A DNA stretch of 64,000 nucleotides from Archangium violaceum (lineage in GTDB: Bacteria; Myxococcota; Myxococcia; Myxococcales; Myxococcaceae). Location: contig NZ_CP069338.1 of assembly GCF_016859125.1 (NCBI RefSeq), forward strand, positions 1,240,001-1,304,000. Reading direction: 5' to 3'. The position numbers and the translations under genes were made by a program. How positions within the stretch are numbered: the first letter of the stretch is position 1; each line of letters opens with the position of its first letter. Under the pieces are notes generated by a model. That model saw only the letters and a list, made by a program, of their open reading frames with translations, was not told where the DNA came from and searched no databases. Of this stretch, positions 54,366 to 64,000 are shown one piece after another.

Positions 54366-55391
54366 ATGCTCGTCCTGCGCGATGTCCAGAAGACCGACCT
54401 ACCCGGCCTGAAGCGGCTCGCCGCGGTGCTCAACACCGTCAACCTGCCCAACAACGAGGAGACGCTCGAGGCCATCATCGACAAGTCCGTGAAGAGCTTC
54501 GCGGGCAAGGTGAAGAACCCCTTCGAGCGCGAATACCTCTTCGTCCTGGAGGACGTGCGCAACGAGTTGATCATCGGCACGTCGATGATCATCGCGCAGC
54601 ACGGCACCTACGAGTCACCGCACATCTACTACGACGTCTCCGAGCGCGAGCACTACTCGGCCACCATCGGCCGGCACTTCCGGCACAAGGTGCTGTCCAT
54701 CGGCTACAACTACGAGGGCCCCACGGAGATCGGCGGCCTGGTGGTGGATCCGCCCTACCGCGCCACGCCGGACAAGCCCGGCAAGCAGCTGTCCTTCGTG
54801 CGCTTCCTCTTCATGGCCATGCACAAGCGGATCTTCCGCCCGCGGGTGCTCGCCGAGCTGTTGCCACCGCTCCTGCCCGACGGGCGCAGCCTGCTGTGGG
54901 AGGCGTGCGGCAAGAAGTTCACCGGCCTCACCTACCAGGAGGCGGATCGCCTCAGCCGGCAGAACAAGGAGTTCATCAAGGAGCTCTTCCCCTCCTCGGA
55001 CGTCTACGCGTCGCTCTTCCCCGAGCGCGTGCAGAAGGTGCTCGGTGAGGTGGGGCCCAACACCAAGGGCGTGCAGCGGATGCTGGAGCGCGTCGGCTTC
55101 CGCTACGTGGAGCGCATCGATCCATTCGACGGGGGCCCCCACTTCGAGGCCAACCTCTCGGACATCTCCGTGGTGCGCCGCTACCGCTCGGTGAAACTGG
55201 CCGAGGCGGACTTCGACCTGGAGGGCGACGACGTGCTCGTGGCCTTCGAGCGCGAGTCGGGGCGCAACCGCTTCCGCGCGGTGCGCACCATGGCCCGGCT
55301 GGACGACAAGAACGCCTACCTGCCGGCAAGGGCCAAGGAGCTGCTGGACGCGCCCGCGGGCGCGAAAGTGTCCGTCATCCCCTTCGAGTGA
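54366..55391 (+). CDS. astA: arginine N-succinyltransferase
   Basis: This is the first enzyme of arginine degradation by the succinyltransferase pathway. The match is over the full 341 residues: start LRDVQKTDLPGLKRLA, the EREYLFVLED strand, GPTEIGGLVVDPPYR, and FIKELFPSSDVYASLFP, in the usual AstA order with GNAT-type architecture. Other ast genes are not in the window, so here it may serve alone or with distant genes. A hairpin sits over its presumed ribosome-binding site. Confidence 0.92.
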   Translation: MLVLRDVQKTDLPGLKRLAAVLNTVNLPNNEETLEAIIDKSVKSFAGKVKNPFEREYLFVLEDVRNELIIGTSMIIAQHGTYESPHIYYDVSEREHYSATIGRHFRHKVLSIGYNYEGPTEIGGLVVDPPYRATPDKPGKQLSFVRFLFMAMHKRIFRPRVLAELLPPLLPDGRSLLWEACGKKFTGLTYQEADRLSRQNKEFIKELFPSSDVYASLFPERVQKVLGEVGPNTKGVQRMLERVGFRYVERIDPFDGGPHFEANLSDISVVRRYRSVKLAEADFDLEGDDVLVAFERESGRNRFRAVRTMARLDDKNAYLPARAKELLDAPAGAKVSVIPFE

Positions 55392-55403
55392 GCAGGGGCC
55401 CCG

Positions 55404-56426
55404 CTACCGCGCGCGAGGCCGGCGCACCACCCGGTGCTCGCCGCGCAGCAGCGCCAACCACCGCTCCCCCGCCTCCACCGAGGGCCCTCCCGGCTCGGCC
55501 ACCGCGAGGGGAAGGTGGGTCTCGGGAGTGACGGCATCCAACGAGGTGGGATCCAGGTCCAACGTTCCGCCGCCCTCGAGTCCCACGCGCACCCACGCAT
55601 GAGGCCGGGCGGGGCCTCCGTCCACGACGAGCAGCCCGTGCACCAATGCCACGCGTTGCCCCCGCGCCGCCGCCCGGGCCGCGAAGCGCAGCGCATGGGC
55701 CAGACACCCACCGGCCTCGCCTTCGCCCTTCTCGTTCCAGTCCGCGGCCCCGGGGCCCTTCTCCGCGAAGGCCGCGTGGACCGCCGCCGCGAGCGCTCGC
55801 GCTTCCCCGACCCGCCAGGTCGTCAGCCACTCGGGACGCGCGTCGAGAGGCCACGGGGGCGAGAAGGACAGCGGCCCCACCTCCCCTTCCACCGGCAGGC
55901 CCCGTGAGAAGAGGTCCGGTGGAGGCTTCAACCGCACGCCCGGAGGCACCGAGGTGAAGCGTGACTCGCCCACCTCCAACATCACCATCCGTCCGCGCGT
56001 GTCGTAGCGGGCGGTGAAGGCCTGGCCGAACATCGTCCCCTCCACCGCGTCTCCCCGGACAGCGGTGACGCAGTGGGGTCCCTCGCGGCCGGACAGCTCC
56101 TCCCGTCCCGTCACACACCCGAGGGCGGGGGGGCCCCGCCACAGCCACAACGCCTGCGGGATGCTCGTGCGCCCCACCACGGTGCCTCCCGGGCCAGTCT
56201 CGAGGGAAACCTCCCGCACGCGCTCCCCCAGGTGACCCCCGCGGGTGTGCAGGTGTCGCGAGGTGTAATGGAAGCGATTCGCCTCGGATGAGAAGGTGAG
56301 GGAGACGGTGCCCACCGGCACGCCCCTCCAGGCGAAGACGAAGCTGGCCGACTCCTCGGGAGGGGAAGCGGGCGGAACGCCTCCCGCCGACAGGGCGAGC
56401 AGGAGCACGGGGACGAAAGCGAACAC
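55404..56426 (-). CDS. secreted transglutaminase-like protein
   Basis: The C-terminal 120 residues have a transglutaminase-like triad: Cys in [16 protein letters not shown], His in RPHAWVRV and Asp in TLDLDPT. The N-terminal two thirds are beta-rich ([22 protein letters not shown]), as in DUF3108-type domains. A GTG start after GGGGGC gives a clean signal peptide and 340 residues. The longer frame would start at an ATG that overlaps the start codon of the divergent chemoreceptor gene, which is less likely. Confidence 0.75.
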   Translation of the reverse strand: MFAFVPVLLLALSAGGVPPASPPEESASFVFAWRGVPVGTVSLTFSSEANRFHYTSRHLHTRGGHLGERVREVSLETGPGGTVVGRTSIPQALWLWRGPPALGCVTGREELSGREGPHCVTAVRGDAVEGTMFGQAFTARYDTRGRMVMLEVGESRFTSVPPGVRLKPPPDLFSRGLPVEGEVGPLSFSPPWPLDARPEWLTTWRVGEARALAAAVHAAFAEKGPGAADWNEKGEGEAGGCLAHALRFAARAAARGQRVALVHGLLVVDGGPARPHAWVRVGLEGGGTLDLDPTSLDAVTPETHLPLAVAEPGGPSVEAGERWLALLRGEHRVVRRPRAR

Positions 56427-56496
56427 GCCCCCAGTCTGCGCCGATTTGAGGATCCGGGCGAGAATGCGGGATACCCTGGGACGTCCTCGTTCTCTC

Positions 56497-59400
56497 ATGG
56501 CCCCCAAAAAGCACCTCCTCGCATTCCTGGTCGTCGGAGGGCTCGCCATTGCCCTCTTCATCGGCGGGCTGCTCCATGCCCTCACCGGCCAACCCAATGA
56601 CTGGCGGGGCTGGTCCGTGCTGGTCATCGGCTCCCCCCTGGTGCTGCTGCTGACGCACCATGCCTTCTGGTTCTTCTGGGAGGCGAGGCAGTCCCGGGAG
56701 CGCACCAGCCTGCTCACCCGGCTGGCCGAGGGAGACCTCACCCACACCGCCTACTCGGGGATGGAGGACGAGCGCGAGGTGCGCCGACTCCTCTTCTCCC
56801 TGCGCCGGGCGCTGGGCCAGGTGCAGCGGGTGACGGGCAACGTGCGCCGCACCTGCCAGGGCGTGTCCGAGGAGGTGCGCGTGCTGCTGGAGGCCGCGCG
56901 CCGCCAGGGCGGAGCGGTGGGGCGCTCGCAGGAGTCCGTCAACAGCATGGGCCAGAGCCTCCAGGCCGCCGGCAAGCGCGTGACGCAGTTGGAGAGCTTC
57001 GCCCAGGAGACCAACGGCTCGCTGGGGGAGATGAGCGAGCGGCTCGGACAGGTGGCCGAGGCGCTGCTCGCGCTGGACGACTTCTCCCACCGCACCACCC
57101 AGCAGGTGCAGGCCATGAGCGAGCGGCTGCACCACATCGCCTCCTCGGGCGACGAGCTGGCGCGCTTCGCCAGTGAGGCCGAGGCCTTCGTCCAGGTGGT
57201 GCAGACGGGCATCGATGCGGTGCGCCACCGTGCCTCGGAGACCAACCAACTGGCCCACGCAGTGACGGCCACCGCCGAGCGCGGCGAGGTGCTCGTCAAC
57301 GACTGCGTCCAGGGCATGTACCGGGTGGAGGAGACGGTCCGCAAGGCCGCGGAGCTGGTCGACTCGCTCGGGGTGCGCTCCACGCAGATTGGCCGCATCG
57401 TGGACGTCATCCAGGAGATTGCCGACCAGACGAACCTGCTGGCGCTCAACGCGGCCATCATCGCCGCGCAGGCCGGAGAGCAGGGGCGGCCCTTCGGCGT
57501 GGTGGCGGACGAAATCCGCAACCTGGCCGAGCGCACCGCGCGCTCCACGCGGGAGATCGCCAGCATGGTGGGCGGCGTACGCCGGGAGGTGGACACGGCG
57601 GTGTCGCTGGTGAAGGAGGGCCGGGAGCAGGCGGGCACGGGCGTGCTGTTGGGAGACCGCGCGGCCGAGGCGCTGATGGAGATTCGCACCATCACCCAGC
57701 GCACCTTCTCGGCGGTGGAGGCCACGCTGGCGGAGACGAAGCGGCTGGAGGCGCAGGGCTCCACGGTGGTGGAGGCGAGCCGGCGGGTGGCCAGGCGCGT
57801 GGATGACGTGACCCGGGCGGCCATGGAGCAGGCGGCGCACGGGCGCGAGCTGGTGCACCAGACGCAGCAGATGGCGCGGCTGGCACAGGAGGCCTCGCAG
57901 AAGGCCGAGGGCCAGGCACGCACCGGCAGGGACCTGTCCAGCGCGGTGGTGCGGCTGAGCACGGCCATCGAGGAAATCCGGGCGGCGCACGTGGTGCTGA
58001 TGCGCGGGGACTCGGCCATTGGCGAGGAGGTGGCGCGGGTGCGCGAGGACGCGCTCCAGGTCATCCGCATCGGAGATGGACTGAGCCGCACGGTGGACCA
58101 GCTGGCGCACGAAGCGGCCAGCCTGGACAGCGAGGTGTTCCGCTTCCGGCTCCCGGCCCCGCACCCGGGCGGCACGTTGCACGCGGGCATCCACCAGACG
58201 GCCTTCGTCCGGGCCCTGGGCGGGTTGGATCCCCTCTTCGCGGTGGACAACCAGTTGTTGGAGATGAGCTGCTGCGTCTTCTCCAGCCTGCTGCGGCTGG
58301 ACGATGGCGTGCTGGTGCCGGACCTGGCCGAACGCTGGGAGGCGGACCCCTCGGCACGTCGCTACCGCTTCTACCTGCGCAAGGGTGTCACCTTCCATGA
58401 CGGGACGCCCCTGAACGCGCGCGACGTGAAGCGCCATTTCGAGCGGCTGCTGGATCCAGCGGTGAAGTCACCGGACCGGGGCCTGCTGGAGGACGTGGAA
58501 GGAGCCAGGGACTTCGCGGCGGGTCGTGCCAGCGAGGTGTCGGGTATCGAGGTGTTGGATGATCAGACGCTCGAGATCCGGCTGGTGGAGCCCAAGGCCT
58601 TCTTCCTCCATCTGATGGCCCTGCCGCGCACGGCGGTGGCCCGGCTGAACCCGAACGGACAGGCGCTGGGCACGGGTCCGTTCCGGCAGGCGAGCTTCGG
58701 CTCGGAGCGCATCGTGCTCGAGCGCAACCCCACCTACTGGCGCGGGGGACAGCCCCTGCTGGACCGGCTCGAGTTCCACCTGCTGGCGTCTCGCGAGCAG
58801 GCCGTGAGCGCGCTGCGGGAGGGCACGGTGGACATCGTCTCGCACCTGTTCGCCCAGCACGTGGAATCGCTCGAGCAGGACGGACAGCAGGTGGTCACCA
58901 GCACCACGCCGTCCACGTCGTTCCTCGGCTTCAACCTGCGTGAGCCCCCGTACAGCGACGTGCGTGTCCGAAAGGCCCTCCGCGCGGGCCTGGACTTCCA
59001 GGGGCTGGTGGACCGCTTCCACAGGGGCGCGCGCGTGGCCCGCACGGTGACGCCCCCGGAGTTGCTGGACGACGAGGGCGTGATGCCCGAGCCGCAACCA
59101 GACCTCGGCCTGGCCGAGCGGCTGCTGCGCGAGGCCGGGATGCGGAAACTGAAGCTGACGCTCTACCACGCGGTGGGACGTGACACCTCGGCCGAGGACG
59201 CCGTCCTCTTCCGGCTCTTGATGGAGGCGGGGCTGGTGGAGCTCGAGCACGTGCAACTGAGCGCGGAGGAGTTCGCGGAGCGGCGGCGCGAGGGGCGGCT
59301 CCCCGCCTTCCGGGTGGGGTGGCTCGCCGACTACCCGGACCCGGACAACTTCCTCTACTTCCACCTCAACTCGAAGGCGCAGACGGTCTACTCGCTGGGC

Positions 59401-59652
59401 TACCGCAACGAGGAGCTGGACAAGCTCACGACGGAGGCGCGCGTCACCATCGACCCCGAGCGGCGCAAGCAGCTCTACCGGCTCGCGGAGCGGATTGCCC
59501 ACGAGGACTGTCCCATCATCCCCCTCTTCCACCACCGCATACACGCCGCCGCGAGCGGCCGGGTGCAGGCCTTGCGGCTGCACCAGACGCCGCCGCAGGT
59601 GCGCTTCGAGGACTTGTGGGTGGACAAGCAGGAGCCGCAAATGGGTGGATGA
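56497..59652 (+). CDS. chemoreceptor fused to a solute-binding protein domain
   Basis: The 1,051-residue protein has two N-terminal transmembrane helices (about 7-28 and 40-60) with only about 11 residues between, a HAMP-like stretch, and a methyl-accepting chemotaxis signalling domain with the hairpin tip [20 protein letters not shown] at 308-327. From about 558 to the end it is a complete family 5 (peptide/nickel type) solute-binding protein: [44 protein letters not shown]. With two helices, both ends are cytoplasmic, so the ligand-binding domain would be inside the cell, at the opposite end from normal receptors. The frame is continuous with no sign of a frameshift. Confidence 0.88.
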   Translation: MAPKKHLLAFLVVGGLAIALFIGGLLHALTGQPNDWRGWSVLVIGSPLVLLLTHHAFWFFWEARQSRERTSLLTRLAEGDLTHTAYSGMEDEREVRRLLFSLRRALGQVQRVTGNVRRTCQGVSEEVRVLLEAARRQGGAVGRSQESVNSMGQSLQAAGKRVTQLESFAQETNGSLGEMSERLGQVAEALLALDDFSHRTTQQVQAMSERLHHIASSGDELARFASEAEAFVQVVQTGIDAVRHRASETNQLAHAVTATAERGEVLVNDCVQGMYRVEETVRKAAELVDSLGVRSTQIGRIVDVIQEIADQTNLLALNAAIIAAQAGEQGRPFGVVADEIRNLAERTARSTREIASMVGGVRREVDTAVSLVKEGREQAGTGVLLGDRAAEALMEIRTITQRTFSAVEATLAETKRLEAQGSTVVEASRRVARRVDDVTRAAMEQAAHGRELVHQTQQMARLAQEASQKAEGQARTGRDLSSAVVRLSTAIEEIRAAHVVLMRGDSAIGEEVARVREDALQVIRIGDGLSRTVDQLAHEAASLDSEVFRFRLPAPHPGGTLHAGIHQTAFVRALGGLDPLFAVDNQLLEMSCCVFSSLLRLDDGVLVPDLAERWEADPSARRYRFYLRKGVTFHDGTPLNARDVKRHFERLLDPAVKSPDRGLLEDVEGARDFAAGRASEVSGIEVLDDQTLEIRLVEPKAFFLHLMALPRTAVARLNPNGQALGTGPFRQASFGSERIVLERNPTYWRGGQPLLDRLEFHLLASREQAVSALREGTVDIVSHLFAQHVESLEQDGQQVVTSTTPSTSFLGFNLREPPYSDVRVRKALRAGLDFQGLVDRFHRGARVARTVTPPELLDDEGVMPEPQPDLGLAERLLREAGMRKLKLTLYHAVGRDTSAEDAVLFRLLMEAGLVELEHVQLSAEEFAERRREGRLPAFRVGWLADYPDPDNFLYFHLNSKAQTVYSLGYRNEELDKLTTEARVTIDPERRKQLYRLAERIAHEDCPIIPLFHHRIHAAASGRVQALRLHQTPPQVRFEDLWVDKQEPQMGG

Positions 59653-59705
59653 ACGACCCTGGCCCTGTCATTCGGGTGACGTCGACGGGCTTCGGCGCTC
59701 GCCCC

Positions 59706-60320
59706 TCAGGTGGCGGGCGACTTGCGCTTCGCCAGGGCGCGCACCACCACCGCCATCACGCCCACCACCACCAACCCGAGGACCGCTCGCTGGTAGCGCC
59801 ACATCAGCGCCTCCAGCCGCTCCAGGTTGCCGCCCACCGCCGCCCCGAGCGCCAGCACCAGACCCGTGTGCGCCATCGCCGACAGCGCTCCGAGGATGAG
59901 GGCGTTGCTGCGCGGCATGTGCGCCGCCCCCGCCGCCACGAAGATCAACCCCCGCACGCCCGGGATGAAGCGGTTGGCCAACAACAGCCACGGCCCCTTG
60001 TGCCGCATCTGCCCCTGCACCGCCTCCAGCCGCGCGTGGGTGATGCCGAAGAAGGCGTCTCCCGGCCGCCGCTCGAAGCGCCCCACCAACCACCGCCCGA
60101 CCTGGTAGTTGATGAACGCCCCCGCCACGCTCCCCGCCACCACCACCAGGAACACCAGGGGCCATGGGTGCTCGCCCCGCACGGCATACACCCCGCCCAG
60201 CAGTGTGATGGTGTCTCCGGGGAACGGTGGCACCACGTACTCCAGTGCCGCCGCCAATCCGAGCACCAGCAGTCCCAACAGTCCGATGTGCGCGATGAGA
60301 TTGTCGAGGTACTCGACCAT
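59706..60320 (-). CDS. DedA-family membrane protein
   Basis: DedA proteins move or flip undecaprenyl phosphate and other lipids. Typical features in the 204 residues are the EYVVPPFPGDTITLLGG loop, the GSVAGAFINYQVGRWLVG segment and the FIPGVRGLIFVAAG motif with its conserved Arg. Four to five membrane helices are visible. It follows rlmN by 11 nt and is likely cotranscribed with it. Confidence 0.93.
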   Translation of the reverse strand: MVEYLDNLIAHIGLLGLLVLGLAAALEYVVPPFPGDTITLLGGVYAVRGEHPWPLVFLVVVAGSVAGAFINYQVGRWLVGRFERRPGDAFFGITHARLEAVQGQMRHKGPWLLLANRFIPGVRGLIFVAAGAAHMPRSNALILGALSAMAHTGLVLALGAAVGGNLERLEALMWRYQRAVLGLVVVGVMAVVVRALAKRKSPAT

Positions 60321-60331
60321 GCCCCGTCAAA

Positions 60332-61399
60332 CTAACCAGCGTTGACGGGCGGGGGCAGCACCACGCCCCCGTATTGTGAAGCTTCCAGCGTCCCGCACGC
60401 CGCCCCGATCTCCTTGCCTCCCGAATACCGCCGGGCGATGGGCGCCCCCAGGATTTGCAGGTGATCCCTGAACGCCTTCAGCTCCTCGGGAGAGGGTGGC
60501 AGGTACTTGCCCGTTGGATCCGTCACGTCGATGAGGTCCACCTTGATGGGGATGCCCTCGAACGCCTGCTTCAACGCCAGCGCATCTTCACGCTCCAGGT
60601 TGAAGCCGCTGATGGCGACGTAGGCGATCATCGCCCGCTCGCGGCGCACGGTGGCGTACTCGCGGATGGCCTCCACCAGCTCCGGCAGCGGGTGCGTCTT
60701 CTCGATGGGCAGCACCTTCACCCGCTTCTCCGGGATGGCGCTCGTCACAGAGAAGGCCAGCCGGTACGGGTGCCCCTCGCGCACGTAGCGCCGGATGGCC
60801 GGCACATGGCCCGCGGTGGAGAAGGTGATGGACGGGCCGGAGATGGCGAAGCCCGCCGGGTGGGAGAGGATCTGCGCCGCGCGCAGGGTCTCCGTGTAGT
60901 TGAGCAGCGGCTCCCCCATCCCCATGAACACCACGCCGCGCACGGGCCTGTCCGCCTCGGCGCGGATCTGCATCACCTGATCCAGGATCTCCCAGGTGCG
61001 CAGGTTGCGTTTGAAACCCAGCTTGCCCGTCATGCAGAAGTCGCACGCCAGCGCACAACCCACCTGGCTGGAGACGCACACCACGTACTTCTCATCGAAG
61101 ATGGGGATGCGCACCGCCTCCACCCGGCCCCCCAGGGGCGAGGCGAAGAGGTACTTCACGAAGCCGTCCTCGGCCTGGCGGCGCTCCACCACCTCCAGCC
61201 GGGTCATCTCCGTGTTTCCACGTAGGAAGTCCGCGACACGCCGTGGCACCTGGGGTGCCTGGCACACCTCCTCCACCGAGGAGGCGCCATGGGCGAAGAT
61301 GGCGGCGAACACCTTGCGCACCGCGACGGGCGAGGGCTCCGCGGGGGCCAGGGCCTGCTGCAACTCCAGCAGCGACAGCGACTTCAGGTTGAGCTTCAC
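60332..61399 (-). CDS. rlmN: 23S rRNA/tRNA adenine-C2 methyltransferase
   Basis: This radical SAM enzyme methylates A2503 of 23S rRNA. The cluster motif is GCALACDFCMTGKLG (Cx3Cx2C), the SAM motif is MGMGEPLLN, and the second methyl-carrying Cys is in GAACGTL near the C-terminus. Length 355 residues is normal. The GTG start overlaps the anti-sigma gene stop as GTGA. Confidence 0.95.
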   Translation of the reverse strand: MKLNLKSLSLLELQQALAPAEPSPVAVRKVFAAIFAHGASSVEEVCQAPQVPRRVADFLRGNTEMTRLEVVERRQAEDGFVKYLFASPLGGRVEAVRIPIFDEKYVVCVSSQVGCALACDFCMTGKLGFKRNLRTWEILDQVMQIRAEADRPVRGVVFMGMGEPLLNYTETLRAAQILSHPAGFAISGPSITFSTAGHVPAIRRYVREGHPYRLAFSVTSAIPEKRVKVLPIEKTHPLPELVEAIREYATVRRERAMIAYVAISGFNLEREDALALKQAFEGIPIKVDLIDVTDPTGKYLPPSPEELKAFRDHLQILGAPIARRYSGGKEIGAACGTLEASQYGGVVLPPPVNAG

Positions 61400-61635
61400 G
61401 AGGCGGACTTGATGCGCGCGCGCAGGTATTCGGTGAGCTTCGTCGAGACTTCCTGCGGCATCTGCTGGGCCAGCGCACGCTTACACAACCCCGGCGTGGC
61501 CTTGTAGGTCCGCAGGAAATCGATGCACGGCGCGCAACCGGACAGATGCTCGCGCAGGCGTTGTGCTTCCTCGGGCGACATCTCGCCATCGATGAAGTCC
61601 AACAGGAGGTTGATGGCGTCTTTACACGTGTACAT
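61396..61635 (-). CDS. zinc-finger anti-sigma factor (zf-HC2)
   Basis: The 79-residue protein has the ZAS motif HLSGCAPC (Hx3Cx2C) and the typical N-terminal MYTCKDAINLLLDFIDGEMS. It has no transmembrane helix, so it is a cytoplasmic anti-sigma of the ZAS type. It lies 60 nt after the ECF sigma gene and most likely binds its product. CCGAGG precedes the ATG. Confidence 0.88.
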   Translation of the reverse strand: MYTCKDAINLLLDFIDGEMSPEEAQRLREHLSGCAPCIDFLRTYKATPGLCKRALAQQMPQEVSTKLTEYLRARIKSAS

Positions 61636-61695
61636 CCGAACCTCGGCCGTGGCTTGCCCCGTTACTCACGAAGATGCCCAGCCCCCTGATGGGTT

Positions 61696-62310
61696 TCACT
61701 CGCGCACATCACTCTGATTATAGAATCGATCGATGGCGTCGCGAAGCGCAAGGCGGGCCCGGTGCAACCGACTCTTGATGGCGGGGATGGTGTCCCCCGT
61801 CACCTCGGCGATCTGTTCGTAACTGAGCCCCTCCAGGTCTTTCAAGAGAAAGACCTCCCGGTACCCCTCGGGCAGCCGGTCGGTCGCCTCCTGGATGGCC
61901 CGCCCCAGCTCGGCGTCGAGGATTTTGCCCTCGGCGTTGCGGCTCCAGTCCTGTGCGGGGTACTCGGCCAGACTCCCCCGCTCGGTGAACTCCGGGCCCT
62001 GGAGCTCTTCCTCGGCCGCCTGCACCACGCGCCGGTGCCGCAGCCGCATCAGCGAGTTGTTCGCCGCGATGCGGTGAACCCAGGAGCTGAAGGCCGCATC
62101 CCCGCGGAAGTCCTTGAGGTGTTGGTAGGCGGACAGGAATGTGTCCTGGGTGATTTCAGCGGCATCCGCTTCGGAGCGGGTCATCCGCAACGCCAGGCCG
62201 TACACCTTGTCCCTGTGGGCGTCCACCAATGCCTCGAAGGCGCTGATGTCGCCGGCCTGGGCCCGCGCCACGAGCTGCCGGTCCTCTTCCTTGACGGCCT
62301 CGTCGGACAT
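61696..62310 (-). CDS. ECF (RpoE-type) sigma factor
   Basis: Region 2 (VYGLALRMTRSEADAAEITQDTFLSAYQHLKDFRGDAAFSSW, shown here by its ends) and region 4 (LPEGYREVFLLKDLEGLSYEQIAEVTG...PAIKSRLHRARLAL) are complete in 204 residues, as in M. xanthus RpoE1-type proteins. The zinc-finger anti-sigma gene follows. The start has GAAGGG upstream. Its target promoters are unknown; I could not connect it to the shared element in the first 4 kb. Confidence 0.92.
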   Translation of the reverse strand: MSDEAVKEEDRQLVARAQAGDISAFEALVDAHRDKVYGLALRMTRSEADAAEITQDTFLSAYQHLKDFRGDAAFSSWVHRIAANNSLMRLRHRRVVQAAEEELQGPEFTERGSLAEYPAQDWSRNAEGKILDAELGRAIQEATDRLPEGYREVFLLKDLEGLSYEQIAEVTGDTIPAIKSRLHRARLALRDAIDRFYNQSDVRE

Positions 62311-62343
62311 GTGGGCGCACCCTTCCAGTCACGCCGTCCCACG

Positions 62344-62925
62344 TCAAGCACGCTCGCGACGCCTGCTGGACGGGGGACGGCTCACGTGTTGACTGCCTCG
62401 AAGCCAGAGCCGGTAGGGCTCCAGGGCCCATGCTCCGGCATAATCCACCCCGATACGCGGCCCGCGCGCCACCTGCGCCTCCGGGAGGGGCGTCCCCGCC
62501 TCGAGGTGGAGCCGAGCGCCCTGAAGGTCCTCCCGGTTGTGGGCCAGCGTCAGCCCCAGGGCCCGGCACAGCTTGCCCGGCCCGTCCGTCCGGGCCCCGG
62601 CGGGTAGCCCCTCCACCGGCTCCACCGCCCGCACCAGCACCGCCGACGCCACCCCCTCCACGTCCGTCACCACGTTGAAGCAGTGGTACATGCCATAGAT
62701 GAGGTAGACGTAGGCCCGCCCCGGCGGCCCGAAGAGCACCTCCGTCCGGGGAGTGCGCCCCTTGGCGGCATGGCAGGCCAGGTCGTGCTCCCCCACGTAG
62801 GCCTCCGTCTCCACGATGCGCCCCACGCGCCGCCAACCCCCCTCGTCGACGATGAGGTGGGCACCCAGGAGTTCACGGGCAACGGTGAGCGCGGGGCGCG
62901 CATAGAAGGAGACGGGGAGGCGCAC
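62344..62925 (-). CDS. 3-methyladenine DNA glycosylase (MPG/AAG family)
   Basis: The enzyme removes alkylated purines. ARELLGAHLIV, the catalytic-site ETEAYVGEHDLACHAAKGRTPRTEVLFG and YVYLIYGMYHCFNVV are all typical of the family, as is the GPGKLCRALGL near the C-terminus. The start is uncertain: the GTG used gives 193 residues, but other non-ATG codons upstream are possible and no ribosome-binding site is clear. It lies 33 nt before the ECF sigma gene on the same strand. Confidence 0.9.
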   Translation of the reverse strand: MRLPVSFYARPALTVARELLGAHLIVDEGGWRRVGRIVETEAYVGEHDLACHAAKGRTPRTEVLFGPPGRAYVYLIYGMYHCFNVVTDVEGVASAVLVRAVEPVEGLPAGARTDGPGKLCRALGLTLAHNREDLQGARLHLEAGTPLPEAQVARGPRIGVDYAGAWALEPYRLWLRGSQHVSRPPSSRRRERA

Positions 62926-63084
62926 GGACGAAGAACGGATGCCGCCGGCCCATTGTGCCGTCAACCCTTGGGGTGGGGCCGGGATGCCCGGAATCCCTCC
63001 GGGATGGCGGGCGGGCACGGCGCGGCACGTCCGGCCGACAGGACAGTTCACAGCGGGGTGCGCGTGGTGCATTGTGCGCGCACC

Positions 63085-64000
63085 ATGGCTTCCACCGGCC
63101 GAATTTCCGGTCTCCTGCTGCCCCTCTTCTCCCTCCGCTCGAGGACCGACTTCGGTATCGGCGACTTCGGCGGGCTCGATGGCCTCTTCCACTGGATGGA
63201 GGCGGCGCGTCAGCGCCTGCTGATGTTGCTGCCGTTGCTTCCCACGGCCCCTGGCGACCCCAGCCCCTACTCCACGCGCTCGGCGTTCGGTCTCAACGCG
63301 CTCTTCATCAACCTGGAGATGCTGCCCGAGTTCCACGCCACCGGCGGCGAGGCGGCGCTCTCCGACGAGGAGAAGCACATGCTGGCCGAGGCGCGCGCGG
63401 CGCCCCGCATCCGCTACGACCTGGTCTTCCGCCTCAAGGGCGCCGCCTTCCGGCGCGCCTTCGAGCACTTCGAGCGCAACGAGTGGCCCAACGGTCCGCG
63501 CGCCCGGGAGTTCCGCGACTGGCGCCAGCAGCAGGGCGAGTGGCTGGAGAGCTACGCGCTCTACACCGCCATCTCCCAGGAGCGGAACCAGACCCCCTGG
63601 TGGGAGTGGCCGGAGCCCCTGCGGGACCGGCACGCCGCGGCCCTGACGGCCGAGACGGAGCGGCTGGAGCGCGAGGTGCGCTACCACGCCTGGCTGCAGT
63701 GGGTGGCCGAGGTGCAGTGGAACGCGGTGCGTGGGCTGGCCAAGGCGCGCGGCGTGCTGCTGTGCGGCGATGAGCCCTTCATCATCGGCCAGGACAGCTC
63801 GGACGTGTGGGCGCACCGGGACGTGCTGCGCCGCGACGCGCGCCTGGGCGTTCCCCCGGATGCCTTCTCCGCCACGGGCCAGGACTGGGGCCTGCCCTAC
63901 TTCGACTTCGCGCAGATGGAGAAGGACGGCTACCGCTGGCTCAAGTCGCGCGCCGCCAAGGCCGCCAGCTACTACGACTTGCGCCGGGTGGACCACGCGG
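63085..64000 (+). CDS. malQ: 4-alpha-glucanotransferase (MalQ), cut by the window edge
   Basis: The first 305 residues of a GH77 enzyme are present: GLLLPLFSLRSRTDFGIGDF, PTAPGDPSPYSTRSAFGLN, VLLCGDEPFIIGQDSSDVWAH and GQDWGLPYFDF, ending RVDHA, the catalytic aspartate motif. The enzyme transfers glucan chains in maltodextrin and glycogen use. The rest lies beyond the window. It is divergent from the MPG gene; no clear ribosome-binding site is seen. Confidence 0.92.
   Translation, partial: MASTGRISGLLLPLFSLRSRTDFGIGDFGGLDGLFHWMEAARQRLLMLLPLLPTAPGDPSPYSTRSAFGLNALFINLEMLPEFHATGGEAALSDEEKHMLAEARAAPRIRYDLVFRLKGAAFRRAFEHFERNEWPNGPRAREFRDWRQQQGEWLESYALYTAISQERNQTPWWEWPEPLRDRHAAALTAETERLEREVRYHAWLQWVAEVQWNAVRGLAKARGVLLCGDEPFIIGQDSSDVWAHRDVLRRDARLGVPPDAFSATGQDWGLPYFDFAQMEKDGYRWLKSRAAKAASYYDLRRVDHA

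Noticed and set aside
56427-56498. ATG at 56496-56498 as start of the transglutaminase-like gene
   Set aside because: It overlaps the start codon of the divergent chemoreceptor gene by two bases, and the added residues spoil the signal peptide; the GTG at 56426 fits better.
61396-62310. ECF sigma factor as reader of the shared promoter in the first 4 kb
   Set aside because: No copy of the element was found near the sigma/anti-sigma genes, and the distance gives no support; the link would be guesswork.

Overview
The window is about 70 % GC, has long overlapping open frames on both strands and short intergenic gaps, and carries lineage-typical genes: a retron with an N-terminally extended reverse transcriptase, a Ser/Thr kinase with TPR repeats, a sigma-54 activator next to its own -24/-12 promoter, a MYXO-CTERM-type sorting tail and many lipoproteins. 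This points to a myxobacterium, most likely of the Cystobacterineae (Archangium/Cystobacter/Myxococcus relatives). I see no rRNA, tRNA or CRISPR. About 57 protein genes are supported; the first is only a 3' tail and the last (malQ) runs off the right edge.

Layout. 1-5.6 kb: small stress-like genes (repeat-helix lipoprotein, histone-H1-like basic protein, NTF2-like protein, hydrophilic 78-mer), an endonuclease III, a ClsB-like cardiolipin synthase, a membrane-anchored repeat protein and a GAF protein; three of the minus-strand genes share the same two-part promoter element. 5.4-13.6 kb: one minus-strand gene string, WGR-propeller > WGR-HEAT > SWIM zinc finger > retron ncRNA > retron reverse transcriptase > single-TM protein, with junctions of +1, -11, about 11, 27 and 27 nt. 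This is the most interesting locus: a complete, Mx162-like retron sits as the distal part of what looks like a WGR/HEAT/SWIM operon. 13.7-14.9 kb: two lipoproteins, one with a JAMM-like metal motif.

15-27.5 kb: acyl-CoA ligase, PEIEPP-repeat protein, BON/SRPBCC membrane protein, M48 protease, 5'-nucleotidase lipoprotein, proline-iminopeptidase-like lipoprotein, ClpP, single-HKD nuclease, catalase-like protein, DoxX, D-serine dehydratase-like enzyme. 27.6-33 kb: a sigma-54 activator facing a near-consensus sigma-54 promoter that drives an unknown 230-residue protein; a propeller protein; an SDR that has lost its catalytic core; a LysR regulator; and a 270-bp inverted-repeat (MITE-like) element.

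33-43 kb: kinase-TPR protein, fumarase, MOSC protein, Uma2 nuclease, PspC protein, then malate synthase and isocitrate lyase in tandem (the glyoxylate shunt) behind an AT-rich control region. 43-55.4 kb: YhaN/YhaO-like DNA-repair pair, radical SAM/B12 protein, a decarboxylase homologue without its PLP lysine, a mismatch DNA glycosylase, an intact aromatic-amino-acid-type decarboxylase, a polysaccharide-lyase-like surface protein and arginine succinyltransferase. 55.4-64 kb: transglutaminase-like protein, an unusual chemoreceptor fused to a solute-binding domain, DedA, RlmN, a zinc-finger anti-sigma and ECF sigma pair, 3-methyladenine DNA glycosylase and MalQ.

Calls rest on reading motifs and start sites in the sequence; no database search was possible, so family names come from remembered signatures.
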